Source: Parahaliea mediterranea
GTDB taxonomy: Bacteria; Pseudomonadota; Gammaproteobacteria; Pseudomonadales; Halieaceae
Direction: 5' to 3'
Assembly (NCBI RefSeq): GCF_017255185.1
Contig: NZ_JAFKCZ010000011.1
Span: 62,001-126,000, forward strand
DNA length: 64,000 nt
Position numbers and translations under genes: made by a program. The notes under the pieces were generated by a model. That model saw only the letters and a program-made list of their open reading frames with translations. It made no database searches and was not told the origin of the DNA. Shown one piece after another: positions 53,005-61,236 of this stretch; positions within the stretch are counted from its first letter, which is position 1; each line of letters begins with the position of its first letter.

Positions 53005-53027
53005 TAAAAGGGCTCTGACCCCTTTTT
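53005..53027 (-). repeat. Inverted partial copy of the GGGGTCAGA repeat
   Basis: Read leftward this contains AAAAAGGGGTCAGAGCCCTTTT, close to the hairpin part of the upstream tandem repeat. It could pair with either direct copy in RNA. It ends 29 nt before the ribB-type gene start. Confidence 0.8.
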
Positions 53028-53055
53028 GGTTGATAACTGAAGGCGGCACCAGCTC

Positions 53056-54168
<1,113 letters not shown>

Positions 54169-54200
54169 TGGACCTGGAAAAACCTCGCAAGGCTTTCCCA

Positions 54201-54235
54201 GGCCCTCTTTGCGGCGCATGCCCGCAAAGAGGGCC
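54201..54235. repeat. Perfect 14-bp stem hairpin after ribB
   Basis: GGCCCTCTTTGCGG (54201-54214) and CCGCAAAGAGGGCC (54222-54235) are exact complements around a 7-nt loop, 33 nt after the ribB stop codon. The following bases are GCTAAAAATCC, not a U-tract. It probably marks the transcript end, or is a mobile palindrome. Confidence 0.7.
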
Positions 54236-54448
54236 GCTAAAAATCCATCGCCACGTAACCAATGATGCAGGTTGTTGTTCAACAACCTGCTAGAACTCCT
54301 TGCGCCGCAAACCGCATCGCAGTCGCCGCCACCGACAGCCATATTGTGATGTAAAGCCCGCAATACGACAAAAATCCAAATGGTTTATTTACGCCATTTC
54401 CGCACCGTGCTAGTGTCCCATGCTCACTTAGATTGTGAGGATCCCACC

Positions 54449-54670
54449 TTGCGCAAGCTCCTTGTCCTTGCCGCGACTTTAGCCTCTGGATTTGCGATAG
54501 CCCAAAGCCTGCCAGTGTTCGGCCTGGCAACGTTTGGGCATGCCACATTCGGCGCGGCGGTACCCGCGACAGCGGTTCCGGCGATGCCGCTATGGGCGCT
54601 GTCCCTTATGGCCACCGCCCTCTGGGGCTGCGCCTACGCAGTGAAGCCAACAACCAAAAAAACCAACTAG
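54449..54670 (+). CDS. Small exported protein with sorting-tag-like C-terminus
   Basis: A 73-residue protein if started at TTG 54449, which has GAGG about 8 nt upstream; an ATG at 54380 would give 96 residues without a ribosome-binding site. The TTG form begins with a signal peptide (RKLLVLAATLASGFAIAQ), then a short Phe/Ala/Gly/Thr linker, then VPAMPLWAL, a hydrophobic helix and a basic KPTTKK tail. Pro-Trp motif, helix and basic end resemble IPTL/PEP-CTERM-type sorting signals, but here almost nothing lies between signal peptide and tag. It ends 15 nt before the collagen-like gene, so the two are probably translated from one message. Confidence 0.55.
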   Translation: MRKLLVLAATLASGFAIAQSLPVFGLATFGHATFGAAVPATAVPAMPLWALSLMATALWGCAYAVKPTTKKTN

Positions 54671-54685
54671 CCAAGAGACATTCTC

Positions 54686-55960
54686 ATGCGATATGTAATT
54701 CCGCTATCGATGGCGATCAGCTTTGCCGCGAGTGCCGCCTCCAATGTGCCCCACACCTTTCAGGACGGGGATGTCATATCCGCCGATAAATTCAACGACA
54801 ACTTCCAGGCTCTGAAGAATGCAATAGACGCGGTACCGCAAGGCGCTACGGGTCCAGCTGGTCCAACTGGCCCAACGGGACCACAAGGGCCGGCTGGAGC
54901 AGATGGCCTGGACGGTGCGCAGGGCGCTCCGGGTCCAACGGGTGCACAGGGTCCGGCGGGCGCGCCGGGTGCACCGGGTGCGCAGGGTCCGGCGGGCGCT
55001 CAAGGCCCAGCCGGCGCACAGGGTCCAGCGGGCGCGCAAGGCCCTGCAGGCGCACAGGGACCAACAGGCCCAACGGGCCCTGCTGGTGAGTCTACCTCTT
55101 CTTTTGGGGCCGGCACCGCGGGTTCGATAGTCATTAGCAGTGACACCAACTGGAACAGCGTCGCGCCGACCAACGGAGACTACCAGTTCGAAAACCTGAC
55201 CATTGATCCCGGCGTGCTTCTAACCGTACCCAGCGGAACAGTGATCCGGTGTTCCGGGACATTTACCAATAACGGCACAATCCTGGTGCTGGAAGGCATG
55301 CCGGGCGAACGATGGGCGGGTAATCCCGACCCTTTTCCGTCCCTTGCCGGTAACGCGATGACACCCGCCCAAAAAGGCGGGGGGCTGGCTTTCCCGGCTT
55401 CGCGGCTGCGCCATGTCCTCGACCCCGGGCCATTTGGTGGCGGCAATGGCGCGCAAGGAAATGGCAGCCCGAACAATGATGGAGGCGCCGGCGGCGGCTC
55501 TCTCGTCATTCGCGCCGGGGGCTCTTTCGTCAATGCCGGCACCATTTTGGCCCCGGGCGGCAATGGCTCCCCGGGGGATGGCAGCGGCAGTGACGATGGC
55601 GGCGGCGGTGGCGGTGGCGGCTTCCTCATTTTCGCATCGGAGACAGGTATCACCAATACAGGCACCATCGACGTTTCGGGTGGGGACGGCGCCGACGGCG
55701 ACCCGGGCGAATGCGGCGGCGGTGGCGGCGGTGGCGGCGTCATCCACTTGCTCTCGCCCAATGCCAATGCCGTGGGCGGAACAGCCCTGCTCTCGGGAGG
55801 GGCGCCGGGAACGACCGTCTGCACCAACAGCGGCGCCCCCGCCGGCGGTGCGATGGGTGGCAACGGTGGCGCGGCGTCCGACGACTCGCTTGCAGCGAGC
55901 GCGGGCTCGAATGGCCTGGTGTTAAGAACCCAGACGTCTTCTCCCGGCAGCCTTTTTTAA
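54686..55960 (+). CDS. Secreted collagen-like protein with glycine-rich C-terminal domain
   Basis: A 424-residue exported protein. Signal peptide residues 1-19 are followed by [19 protein letters not shown], a short helical region seen before collagen or tail-fibre-like repeats. Residues 53-136 are 28 uninterrupted Gly-X-Y triplets, with GAQGPA as the main repeat (18-bp DNA period), able to form a triple helix. The rest (about 140-424) is rich in Gly, Asn, Ser and Asp with strand-turn units ([31 protein letters not shown]), suggesting a beta-helix or adhesin-like domain, and has few cysteines. No anchor is visible. Bias in codon and amino acid use, and a neighbouring gene remnant, suggest acquired DNA. 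Confidence 0.85.
   Translation: MRYVIPLSMAISFAASAASNVPHTFQDGDVISADKFNDNFQALKNAIDAVPQGATGPAGPTGPTGPQGPAGADGLDGAQGAPGPTGAQGPAGAPGAPGAQGPAGAQGPAGAQGPAGAQGPAGAQGPTGPTGPAGESTSSFGAGTAGSIVISSDTNWNSVAPTNGDYQFENLTIDPGVLLTVPSGTVIRCSGTFTNNGTILVLEGMPGERWAGNPDPFPSLAGNAMTPAQKGGGLAFPASRLRHVLDPGPFGGGNGAQGNGSPNNDGGAGGGSLVIRAGGSFVNAGTILAPGGNGSPGDGSGSDDGGGGGGGGFLIFASETGITNTGTIDVSGGDGADGDPGECGGGGGGGGVIHLLSPNANAVGGTALLSGGAPGTTVCTNSGAPAGGAMGGNGGAASDDSLAASAGSNGLVLRTQTSSPGSLF
54845..55093 (+). repeat. Degenerate 9/18-bp repeats encoding Gly-X-Y triplets
   Basis: Units of the type GG(T/C)CC(A/G)GC(G/C)GGCGC(G/A)CAG recur head to tail through the collagen region of the gene. They are the DNA basis of the GAQGPA hexapeptides and could vary in number by slippage or recombination without breaking the frame. 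Confidence 0.8.
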
Positions 55961-56035
55961 TCGGCAACTCACCAAGCGCGGCGCTCCCCGACTGTCCTGG
56001 CGGGGCGCGCCGCGCATCGTCTCCGTCGAAGCTCA

Positions 56036-56240
56036 CAGCGAAACCCGCGGCACGACCTGCAGGCCCATCACCAAGGCGCGAGGCCGCCACCTGCATCTGC
56101 CGCGAATGGCGCAACAACCGTTCGCAGCATAAAACCAACTTCACCGTGTCCATTGACGTGACCAATGTTCACCAGTGCACTTCAATGCGCTGTAGGACTT
56201 CAATTTCAAGGTAACGGAGTTCGTCCGGCCCCGGCGGGAC
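56036..56240 (+). pseudogene. Decayed, internally deleted copy of the ribB-type gene
   Basis: This DNA aligns with two separate parts of the intact gene at 53056-54168. The first part matches the region coding for residues about 52-92 (GCATGCCCATCACC-like DNA and CGTTCGCAGCA, giving NNRSQHKTNFTVSID against DNRSQHETNFTVSID). It then jumps to the last 20 codons (CACTTCAATGC, then VTEFVRP against VTEFIQP). About 0.77 kb is missing between them, the frame is broken at the junction and a TAG interrupts the tail. The N-terminal 50 codons are also absent or unrecognisable. Confidence 0.8.
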
Positions 56241-56254
56241 GAACTCACACTTCC

Positions 56255-58714
56255 CTACTCCTCGATCGACTGCCGCCGCAATTCCTGGGCGTCCCGGTCC
56301 GCCTCGCAGAAGGGCATGTCGATCCAGCCCGATTGGGAGTACAGCGCCGTGGCGTCGGCGTAGTGGTCGGAGGCCGGATCGGTGGACTGGGAGTAAGTGA
56401 GTACCGCGTAGGCGTCGGGGCAATCGCTCTCGTCCCAGGTCACCGCCTGGATATAGCTGTTGCCGGTGAAGATGTCCGAGTAGCCCTCCCCCTCGACCAG
56501 CGGCGAATAGATGGCGCTGAACATAAAGCCGCCGGAGCCGCCGTGGATGCCGTAGCGCTCGCCGTTTTTCTCGTCGTACTGCACCTCGCCCCAGGGGCGA
56601 TCCAGGGGGATACCGGCATCGGCCAGGCGCGTGGTGGCCATGACCAGTGAATGCAACACGGCATCCACCACCTCCGCCTCGGCGATATTGAGCTCCCGCG
56701 GGGTATTCACCGGGTCGGCCGGGTTGAAGGGCACCGCCCACCGGTTGGGCGTGCCGCCAAAGTCACGCCAGAACTCGTAAAAGATGTGCCCGCCGACGCT
56801 ATCCACCTGGTAGCGCCGGTCCCAGGCCGCGAGCACGTCACAGGCCTCCGCGGCCAGCGCAACACCCTCGCCCCCGGCCTCGCCGTAGGCCGACCAGTCC
56901 TCCACGCCCTGGCACAGGGCCACCACGTCGTCGGCGATCAACTGCGCGGTGTAGTTGGTGGCCTGGTACAGCAGCGTGCGCAGGTTGTCGATATTGAAAC
57001 CCGGCTCGCCCAGGTCGTCGGTGCCCGCCAGGCGCCGCTCGGCCTGGTCGAAGGTCTGGCGGGTGCGCAGGCTCTGCTCCACTTCCTCGGTGCCGATCAG
57101 CGGCGAGAAGCCGGTCAACAGCCTGTCCGGGTTGGCCAGCCAATAGCTGTCGTTGGCGTTGGCGCCGTACTCGCGGGTCTCCAGCTTGGGCAGGCTGTCG
57201 TAGCCGAAAATACCCTCGGCGGTGTCCGGGTCGGAACCCCACTCGCAGGTGGCGTCGCTGCCGTCCAGGGTGGGGTAGCCGAAATCGGTAAGCAGGGTCT
57301 GCAGGGTGCCGCGAATGCAATTGTTGTACTGGTTGACGCTCACATGGGGCACCACCGAGATATCGCCGTAGAAAGCGTCGCCGAAGCGGTCGGCGGCGAT
57401 GGTGTTCACCCAGGGAATGCCGAGTGAGCGCAGCGCCTGCTTGAACTCGCCGAGGTCGGCGGCCATGCCCATGTCCACCCACTGGCCGATGCCGCGCAGG
57501 TTGTCGAGGTTGGCGTCGCGGTAGGTCAGCAGGGTGCCGACGGCGTTGGGCCAGCCGGCCAGTACCGGCGACACGGTCCCCAGATCGATAATGGGGCCGA
57601 AGTGAGACAGATAGAAAGTGTGTTCCACGGTCTCCACGCTGCCGTCGTCGCGCGGGCGCTCGGCGGACACGGTGCGGGACTCGATCTCGCGGAACTCGCC
57701 GTCGTAGAGGTACTCCATGGCGTTGTCCGGATTCAGCTCCAGCTCATAGAACGTAAAGCGGTCGCCGGTGCTCACGGTGTGGCTCCAGGCCACGCTCCGG
57801 TTGAAGCCGATGGTGATGATGGGCAAGCCCGCCAGGGTGGCTCCCATCACGTCGTAGTCATCGCCCATGGTCTGGTGCGACATGAACCAGCGCAGGTTGC
57901 CCTGCCAGGGAAAGTGCGGGTTGCCGAGCAGCAGCCCGGAATTGCCCTGGGCCCCCTGCTCGCCCACCGCGTAGGCGTTGCTGCCCATGACCTCGGAGGT
58001 CGGCATGTTGAGGCCGCGCACCACCGTGTCCCTGTCCATCGCCGCGAGCAATTCCTCGGGGGGCGCCGGGTTCTCCAGGTTGAGCGCCATGCTCTCGGGG
58101 GCCCGCACCGCGGTCGAGAAATTCGCCAGCGGCCCGGAGCTGCCGCGCAACACGGCCTTGTGCATCAGCCGCGCCACGTCCGCGGCCTCGATGTCGCGCA
58201 CCCACTCGGCGCCGCGACAGCCCTCCTCGCCCTCGGCCAGGTTGTCGACCCCGGTCTCGGCGAGGTAGCGGTTCATCCCGGCGGCGTAGCCCTGCGCGAT
58301 CTCGATGGCGTAGTCCGGCGCGGTGTCGAAGAAGATCCGCTGGATGCGCTCGTCGTCGTTGTACAGCTTGTACACGAAGTCCTCGTTGAGATTGCCCTCG
58401 TCACCCAGGTAGCGCGCCGACTCGCCCGCCGCGCGCACGAACTCCTTCATCGCCACGCAATAGTTTTCCTGGGCGTAGGCATAGCCGTAGCCGTAGCCCA
58501 AACCGCCCCAGTCGTCGGCGGTGATGTGCGGAATGCCGTATTCCGTCCACACAATGTCCGCCTGGTAGCTGGGCGTCGGTTCGGGTGTCGGCGGCGGCTC
58601 TGGCGGGGTCACGCTGCCGCCCTTGTCGGAGGAGTCCGAACAGGCGAGTAACAGGGAGGAGCACAACAGCAGGCTGCAGAGGCGCGGGGCCGCGCCCGGA
58701 TTGAACTGGGCCAT
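56255..58714 (-). CDS. Penicillin acylase family (S45) lipoprotein
   Basis: An 819-residue Ntn-hydrolase precursor. The signal peptide ends with lipobox LLLAC (Cys25), then a Pro-rich linker. The alpha chain starts near residue 53 (VWTEYGIPHITADDW). The nucleophile of the beta chain is Ser245 in VMGSNAYAVG, where self-cleavage would occur. LLLGNPHFPWQG and the later VAWSHTVSTGD carry the conserved metal and oxyanion residues. Relatives deacylate beta-lactams, N-acyl homoserine lactones or lipopeptides; this subgroup's substrate is unknown. Lipid anchoring is less common in the family. It converges on the ribB remnant and follows the catabolic operon on the same strand. Confidence 0.88.
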   Translation of the reverse strand: MAQFNPGAAPRLCSLLLCSSLLLACSDSSDKGGSVTPPEPPPTPEPTPSYQADIVWTEYGIPHITADDWGGLGYGYGYAYAQENYCVAMKEFVRAAGESARYLGDEGNLNEDFVYKLYNDDERIQRIFFDTAPDYAIEIAQGYAAGMNRYLAETGVDNLAEGEEGCRGAEWVRDIEAADVARLMHKAVLRGSSGPLANFSTAVRAPESMALNLENPAPPEELLAAMDRDTVVRGLNMPTSEVMGSNAYAVGEQGAQGNSGLLLGNPHFPWQGNLRWFMSHQTMGDDYDVMGATLAGLPIITIGFNRSVAWSHTVSTGDRFTFYELELNPDNAMEYLYDGEFREIESRTVSAERPRDDGSVETVEHTFYLSHFGPIIDLGTVSPVLAGWPNAVGTLLTYRDANLDNLRGIGQWVDMGMAADLGEFKQALRSLGIPWVNTIAADRFGDAFYGDISVVPHVSVNQYNNCIRGTLQTLLTDFGYPTLDGSDATCEWGSDPDTAEGIFGYDSLPKLETREYGANANDSYWLANPDRLLTGFSPLIGTEEVEQSLRTRQTFDQAERRLAGTDDLGEPGFNIDNLRTLLYQATNYTAQLIADDVVALCQGVEDWSAYGEAGGEGVALAAEACDVLAAWDRRYQVDSVGGHIFYEFWRDFGGTPNRWAVPFNPADPVNTPRELNIAEAEVVDAVLHSLVMATTRLADAGIPLDRPWGEVQYDEKNGERYGIHGGSGGFMFSAIYSPLVEGEGYSDIFTGNSYIQAVTWDESDCPDAYAVLTYSQSTDPASDHYADATALYSQSGWIDMPFCEADRDAQELRRQSIEE

Positions 58715-58840
58715 GGTAGATCCTTATGCTTATGATTATATGCGCGCGGTATCCTGCGCGTTGACGTCGACTACAACGACAGTGCACGAAGCATGGCACG
58801 CCGCCGCGGGGGAGTCCAGCGAGGGGCTTTCAGGCTGTTT

Positions 58841-59614
58841 TCAGTTTCCCTTGGCAGGGCCGAAGCGCGGTTCGCGCTTCTCCAGCAGGGCGGTGACCGC
58901 CTCGATGTTATCCGCCGATCCCGCCTGGCGGTACATGGCCTCCCGCTCGACGACAAACGCGGCCTCGATGGCGGCGCGGTGGGGCAGGCGCAGGCAGCGC
59001 TTGATCTCGCGCAGGGCGCTCACCGGCCAGCGGGCAATCGCCTCGGCCCGCGCCAGCGCCCTATCCAGCAACTGTTCATCGGGCACCCGCTCCAGGGCGA
59101 CCCCCAGCTCCACCGCGCGCGCGGCGTCGATCCAGTCCGCGGTGTAAAACAGTTCCGCGGCCCGCTGGGCGCCGATATTGGCCTGCAGCATGTAACTGCT
59201 CGCCCACTCGGGCGGCAGGGCCAGGGCGGCAAAGGGCAGGCGCAGGCGCAGACTGTCGCCGGCGTAGACCATGTCGGCGTGAAACAGCACGGTGGCGCCG
59301 CCGCCCACCGCGACACCGTGTGCCGCGGCCAGCAGCGGTTTGTCGAAGTCCGCCACCGCGCGGGCAGCGGACTCGAAGGGATGCTCTTCGTCGCCATGGG
59401 TATCGGTAAAACTCGACAGGTCCACCCCGGCACTGAAGTTATCCCCCGCCCCGGTCAGCAGCACACAGCGCACCCCGTCATCCTCGGCGGCCTCGCGGAA
59501 GGCCTCGCGAATAGCGACCCACAGCGGGTTGTCGATGGCGTTTTTCTTCTCGGGGCGATTGAGGGTCAGTTGCAACACGCCCCCGTGGTTTTCGCGCAAC
59601 AGGCGGTCGGTCAT
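58841..59614 (-). CDS. Enoyl-CoA hydratase/isomerase family protein
   Basis: A 257-residue crotonase. Oxyanion-hole segments are NFSAGVDLSSF (about 59-69) and AAHGVAVGGGATV (about 98-110). One of the two glutamates expected for hydratases is not evident in the LRLRLPFAALALPPEWASSY region, so isomerase or another crotonase reaction is as likely. It begins 1 nt before the nitroreductase stop region ends (adjacent genes), forming the distal part of a leftward operon of acyl-CoA enzymes. Confidence 0.88.
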   Translation of the reverse strand: MTDRLLRENHGGVLQLTLNRPEKKNAIDNPLWVAIREAFREAAEDDGVRCVLLTGAGDNFSAGVDLSSFTDTHGDEEHPFESAARAVADFDKPLLAAAHGVAVGGGATVLFHADMVYAGDSLRLRLPFAALALPPEWASSYMLQANIGAQRAAELFYTADWIDAARAVELGVALERVPDEQLLDRALARAEAIARWPVSALREIKRCLRLPHRAAIEAAFVVEREAMYRQAGSADNIEAVTALLEKREPRFGPAKGN

Positions 59615-59615
59615 T

Positions 59616-60296
59616 TCATATTCCGTCGTGAAAAGTCACCACCTCGTCCAGCACTGCGCGCGTGGTGCGACAGCGGTTGGCGGCATCGTCCGGGTCGGGG
59701 TAGCCAAAAGAGATGCCGAACAACAGCTTGTTGGCGTCGTCGATACCGAGCTGTTCGCGCACCGGCCCAGCCATAAAGCTGAGGGCGGTCTGGGGGCAGC
59801 TGCCCAGGCCATGTGCGGTCAGCGACAGCATCAGAGTCTGGGCGAACATGCCCACGTCCGCCGCTTCCCGCAGCCCAAAGGGTTCCGGCAGGAACACAAA
59901 GGCCACGTGGGGCGCGTCGAAAAAGGTAAAGTTGCGCATGAACACCTGCTGCCGCCGCGCCTTGTCTTCCCGCGCAATGTCATGGGCGTCGTACAACGCC
60001 TTGGCGGCGCCGTACTGGCGTTCCTTGTAGATACCGTCGTACTGACCGTCGTAGGGAAAGTCCATGGAAAACTCGCCGGCGGCAAACCTCGCCGGCAGGG
60101 TTTCCCGCAGGGCCGCGAGCGCGGCCCCTGAAGCGACGTGCACCACCCAGGGCTGGGTATTGCAGTTGCTGGGCGCGCGGGCGGCGTCGGTGAATACCGC
60201 GTGCAGGATTTCGCGCGGCACGGGGTCGGGCAGGAAGGCGCGCAGGGAACGGCGCTCGGCCGCCACCGCGCTGAAGGCGCGGGCCAGGTCAGTCAT
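59616..60296 (-). CDS. Nitroreductase family protein
   Basis: A 226-residue FMN-dependent oxidoreductase. RRSLRAFLPDPVP (about 15-27) and ARAPSNCNTQPW (about 38-49) bind FMN; GLGSCPQTALS near 165-175 and FGYPDPD near 203-209 complete the fold. The ATG at 60296 has GAGAG about 7 nt upstream and is preferred over a start at 60332. It lies between two crotonase genes and probably reduces an intermediate of the same pathway, perhaps an unsaturated acyl-CoA or ring substrate; this is inference. Confidence 0.88.
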   Translation of the reverse strand: MTDLARAFSAVAAERRSLRAFLPDPVPREILHAVFTDAARAPSNCNTQPWVVHVASGAALAALRETLPARFAAGEFSMDFPYDGQYDGIYKERQYGAAKALYDAHDIAREDKARRQQVFMRNFTFFDAPHVAFVFLPEPFGLREAADVGMFAQTLMLSLTAHGLGSCPQTALSFMAGPVREQLGIDDANKLLFGISFGYPDPDDAANRCRTTRAVLDEVVTFHDGI

Positions 60297-60386
60297 ATCG
60301 GGCTCTCTGTAACAGGTGGCTTTGGTGTACACAGCGGCACATTATGCGCGGCGCGCCGCGGCGGTGCCAGCGAACGGCCACCGCCG

Positions 60387-61202
60387 CTAGCGGCCACTGA
60401 AGTGGGCGGGGCGCTTTTCCTTGAACGCGCGCATCCCCTCCCTGGCGTCCTCCGAGGCGAACACCGGGCCGGCCAGTTCATCGGAGGCGAGCATCGCCGC
60501 GTCCTCGGGCATGCACTCCTGGTGCTCGCGCAGGGAGCGGGTTACCGCCCGCACCGCCAGCGGGCCGTTGTCGCAGATGCGGCGGGCCACGTCGCGGGCG
60601 GCGGCCAGGGCCTCGCCGGGTGGCACCACCCGGTTGATCAGGCCGTAGTCGAGGGCGCGCCGGGCGCTCATGTGCTCGCCGCACAGCAGCATCTCGGCGG
60701 CGATACAGTAGGGAATCTGCCGCCGCAGGCGCACCGTCGACCCGCCCATCGGGTACAGGCCGCGGGCCACCTCGGTAACCCCGAACACCGCGTTCTCGGC
60801 GGCGATGCGGATATCGGTGCCCTGCAGGATCTCGGTGCCGCCGGCCAGGGCGAAGCCCTCCACCGCGAGCACAATCGGCTTGCAGGGGCGATCGTCGCGC
60901 AGCAGGGCCTGCCAGTGCAGGTTGGGCACCTCGGCCATCACCTGCAGGAATTCGTCGTTGGCCCGCTGCCCGTCGGGCCCCGCCTTGAGGTCCATGCCCG
61001 CACAAAAAGTATCGCCGTTGGCGCTGAGGATCGCGCAGTACAGCTCCTCGTCCTCGTCCAGCCGCCGCCAGGCGCGGTACATGCCCAGCAACATGGCCGG
61101 GGTAAAGGCGTTCTTGGCTTCCGGCCGGTTCAGGGTGACAAACAGCACGTGTCCCTCCTGCTCGACAATGCAGTTGTCAGTGCTGATATCCAGTGCCTTC
61201 AT
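60387..61202 (-). CDS. Enoyl-CoA hydratase/isomerase family protein
   Basis: A 271-residue crotonase. Oxyanion-hole segments are TFCAGMDLKAG (about 65-75) and VEGFALAGGTEILQGTD (about 104-120), with glutamates in EILQGTD and in VTEVARGLYPMGGS matching the catalytic pair of enoyl-CoA hydratase. ATG 61202 has GAGGAA 7 nt upstream; a TTG at 61232 is rejected. It follows the acyl-CoA synthetase gene by 34 nt in the same operon. Confidence 0.9.
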   Translation of the reverse strand: MKALDISTDNCIVEQEGHVLFVTLNRPEAKNAFTPAMLLGMYRAWRRLDEDEELYCAILSANGDTFCAGMDLKAGPDGQRANDEFLQVMAEVPNLHWQALLRDDRPCKPIVLAVEGFALAGGTEILQGTDIRIAAENAVFGVTEVARGLYPMGGSTVRLRRQIPYCIAAEMLLCGEHMSARRALDYGLINRVVPPGEALAAARDVARRICDNGPLAVRAVTRSLREHQECMPEDAAMLASDELAGPVFASEDAREGMRAFKEKRPAHFSGR

Positions 61203-61236
61203 CGCGCGCTTCCTCGTCGTTGTATCCTGCAATTAC

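Noticed and set aside
52901-53055. FMN riboswitch before the ribB-type gene
   Set aside because: The leader consists of the 51-bp repeats and their inverted copy; the conserved RFN motifs are absent.
54845-55093. CRISPR array
   Set aside because: The repetition is a continuous coding repeat with a 9/18-bp period, with no constant repeat and variable spacer structure.
55180-55863. Proline-rich open frame opposite the collagen-like gene
   Set aside because: Its proline runs are simply the reverse complement of glycine codons.
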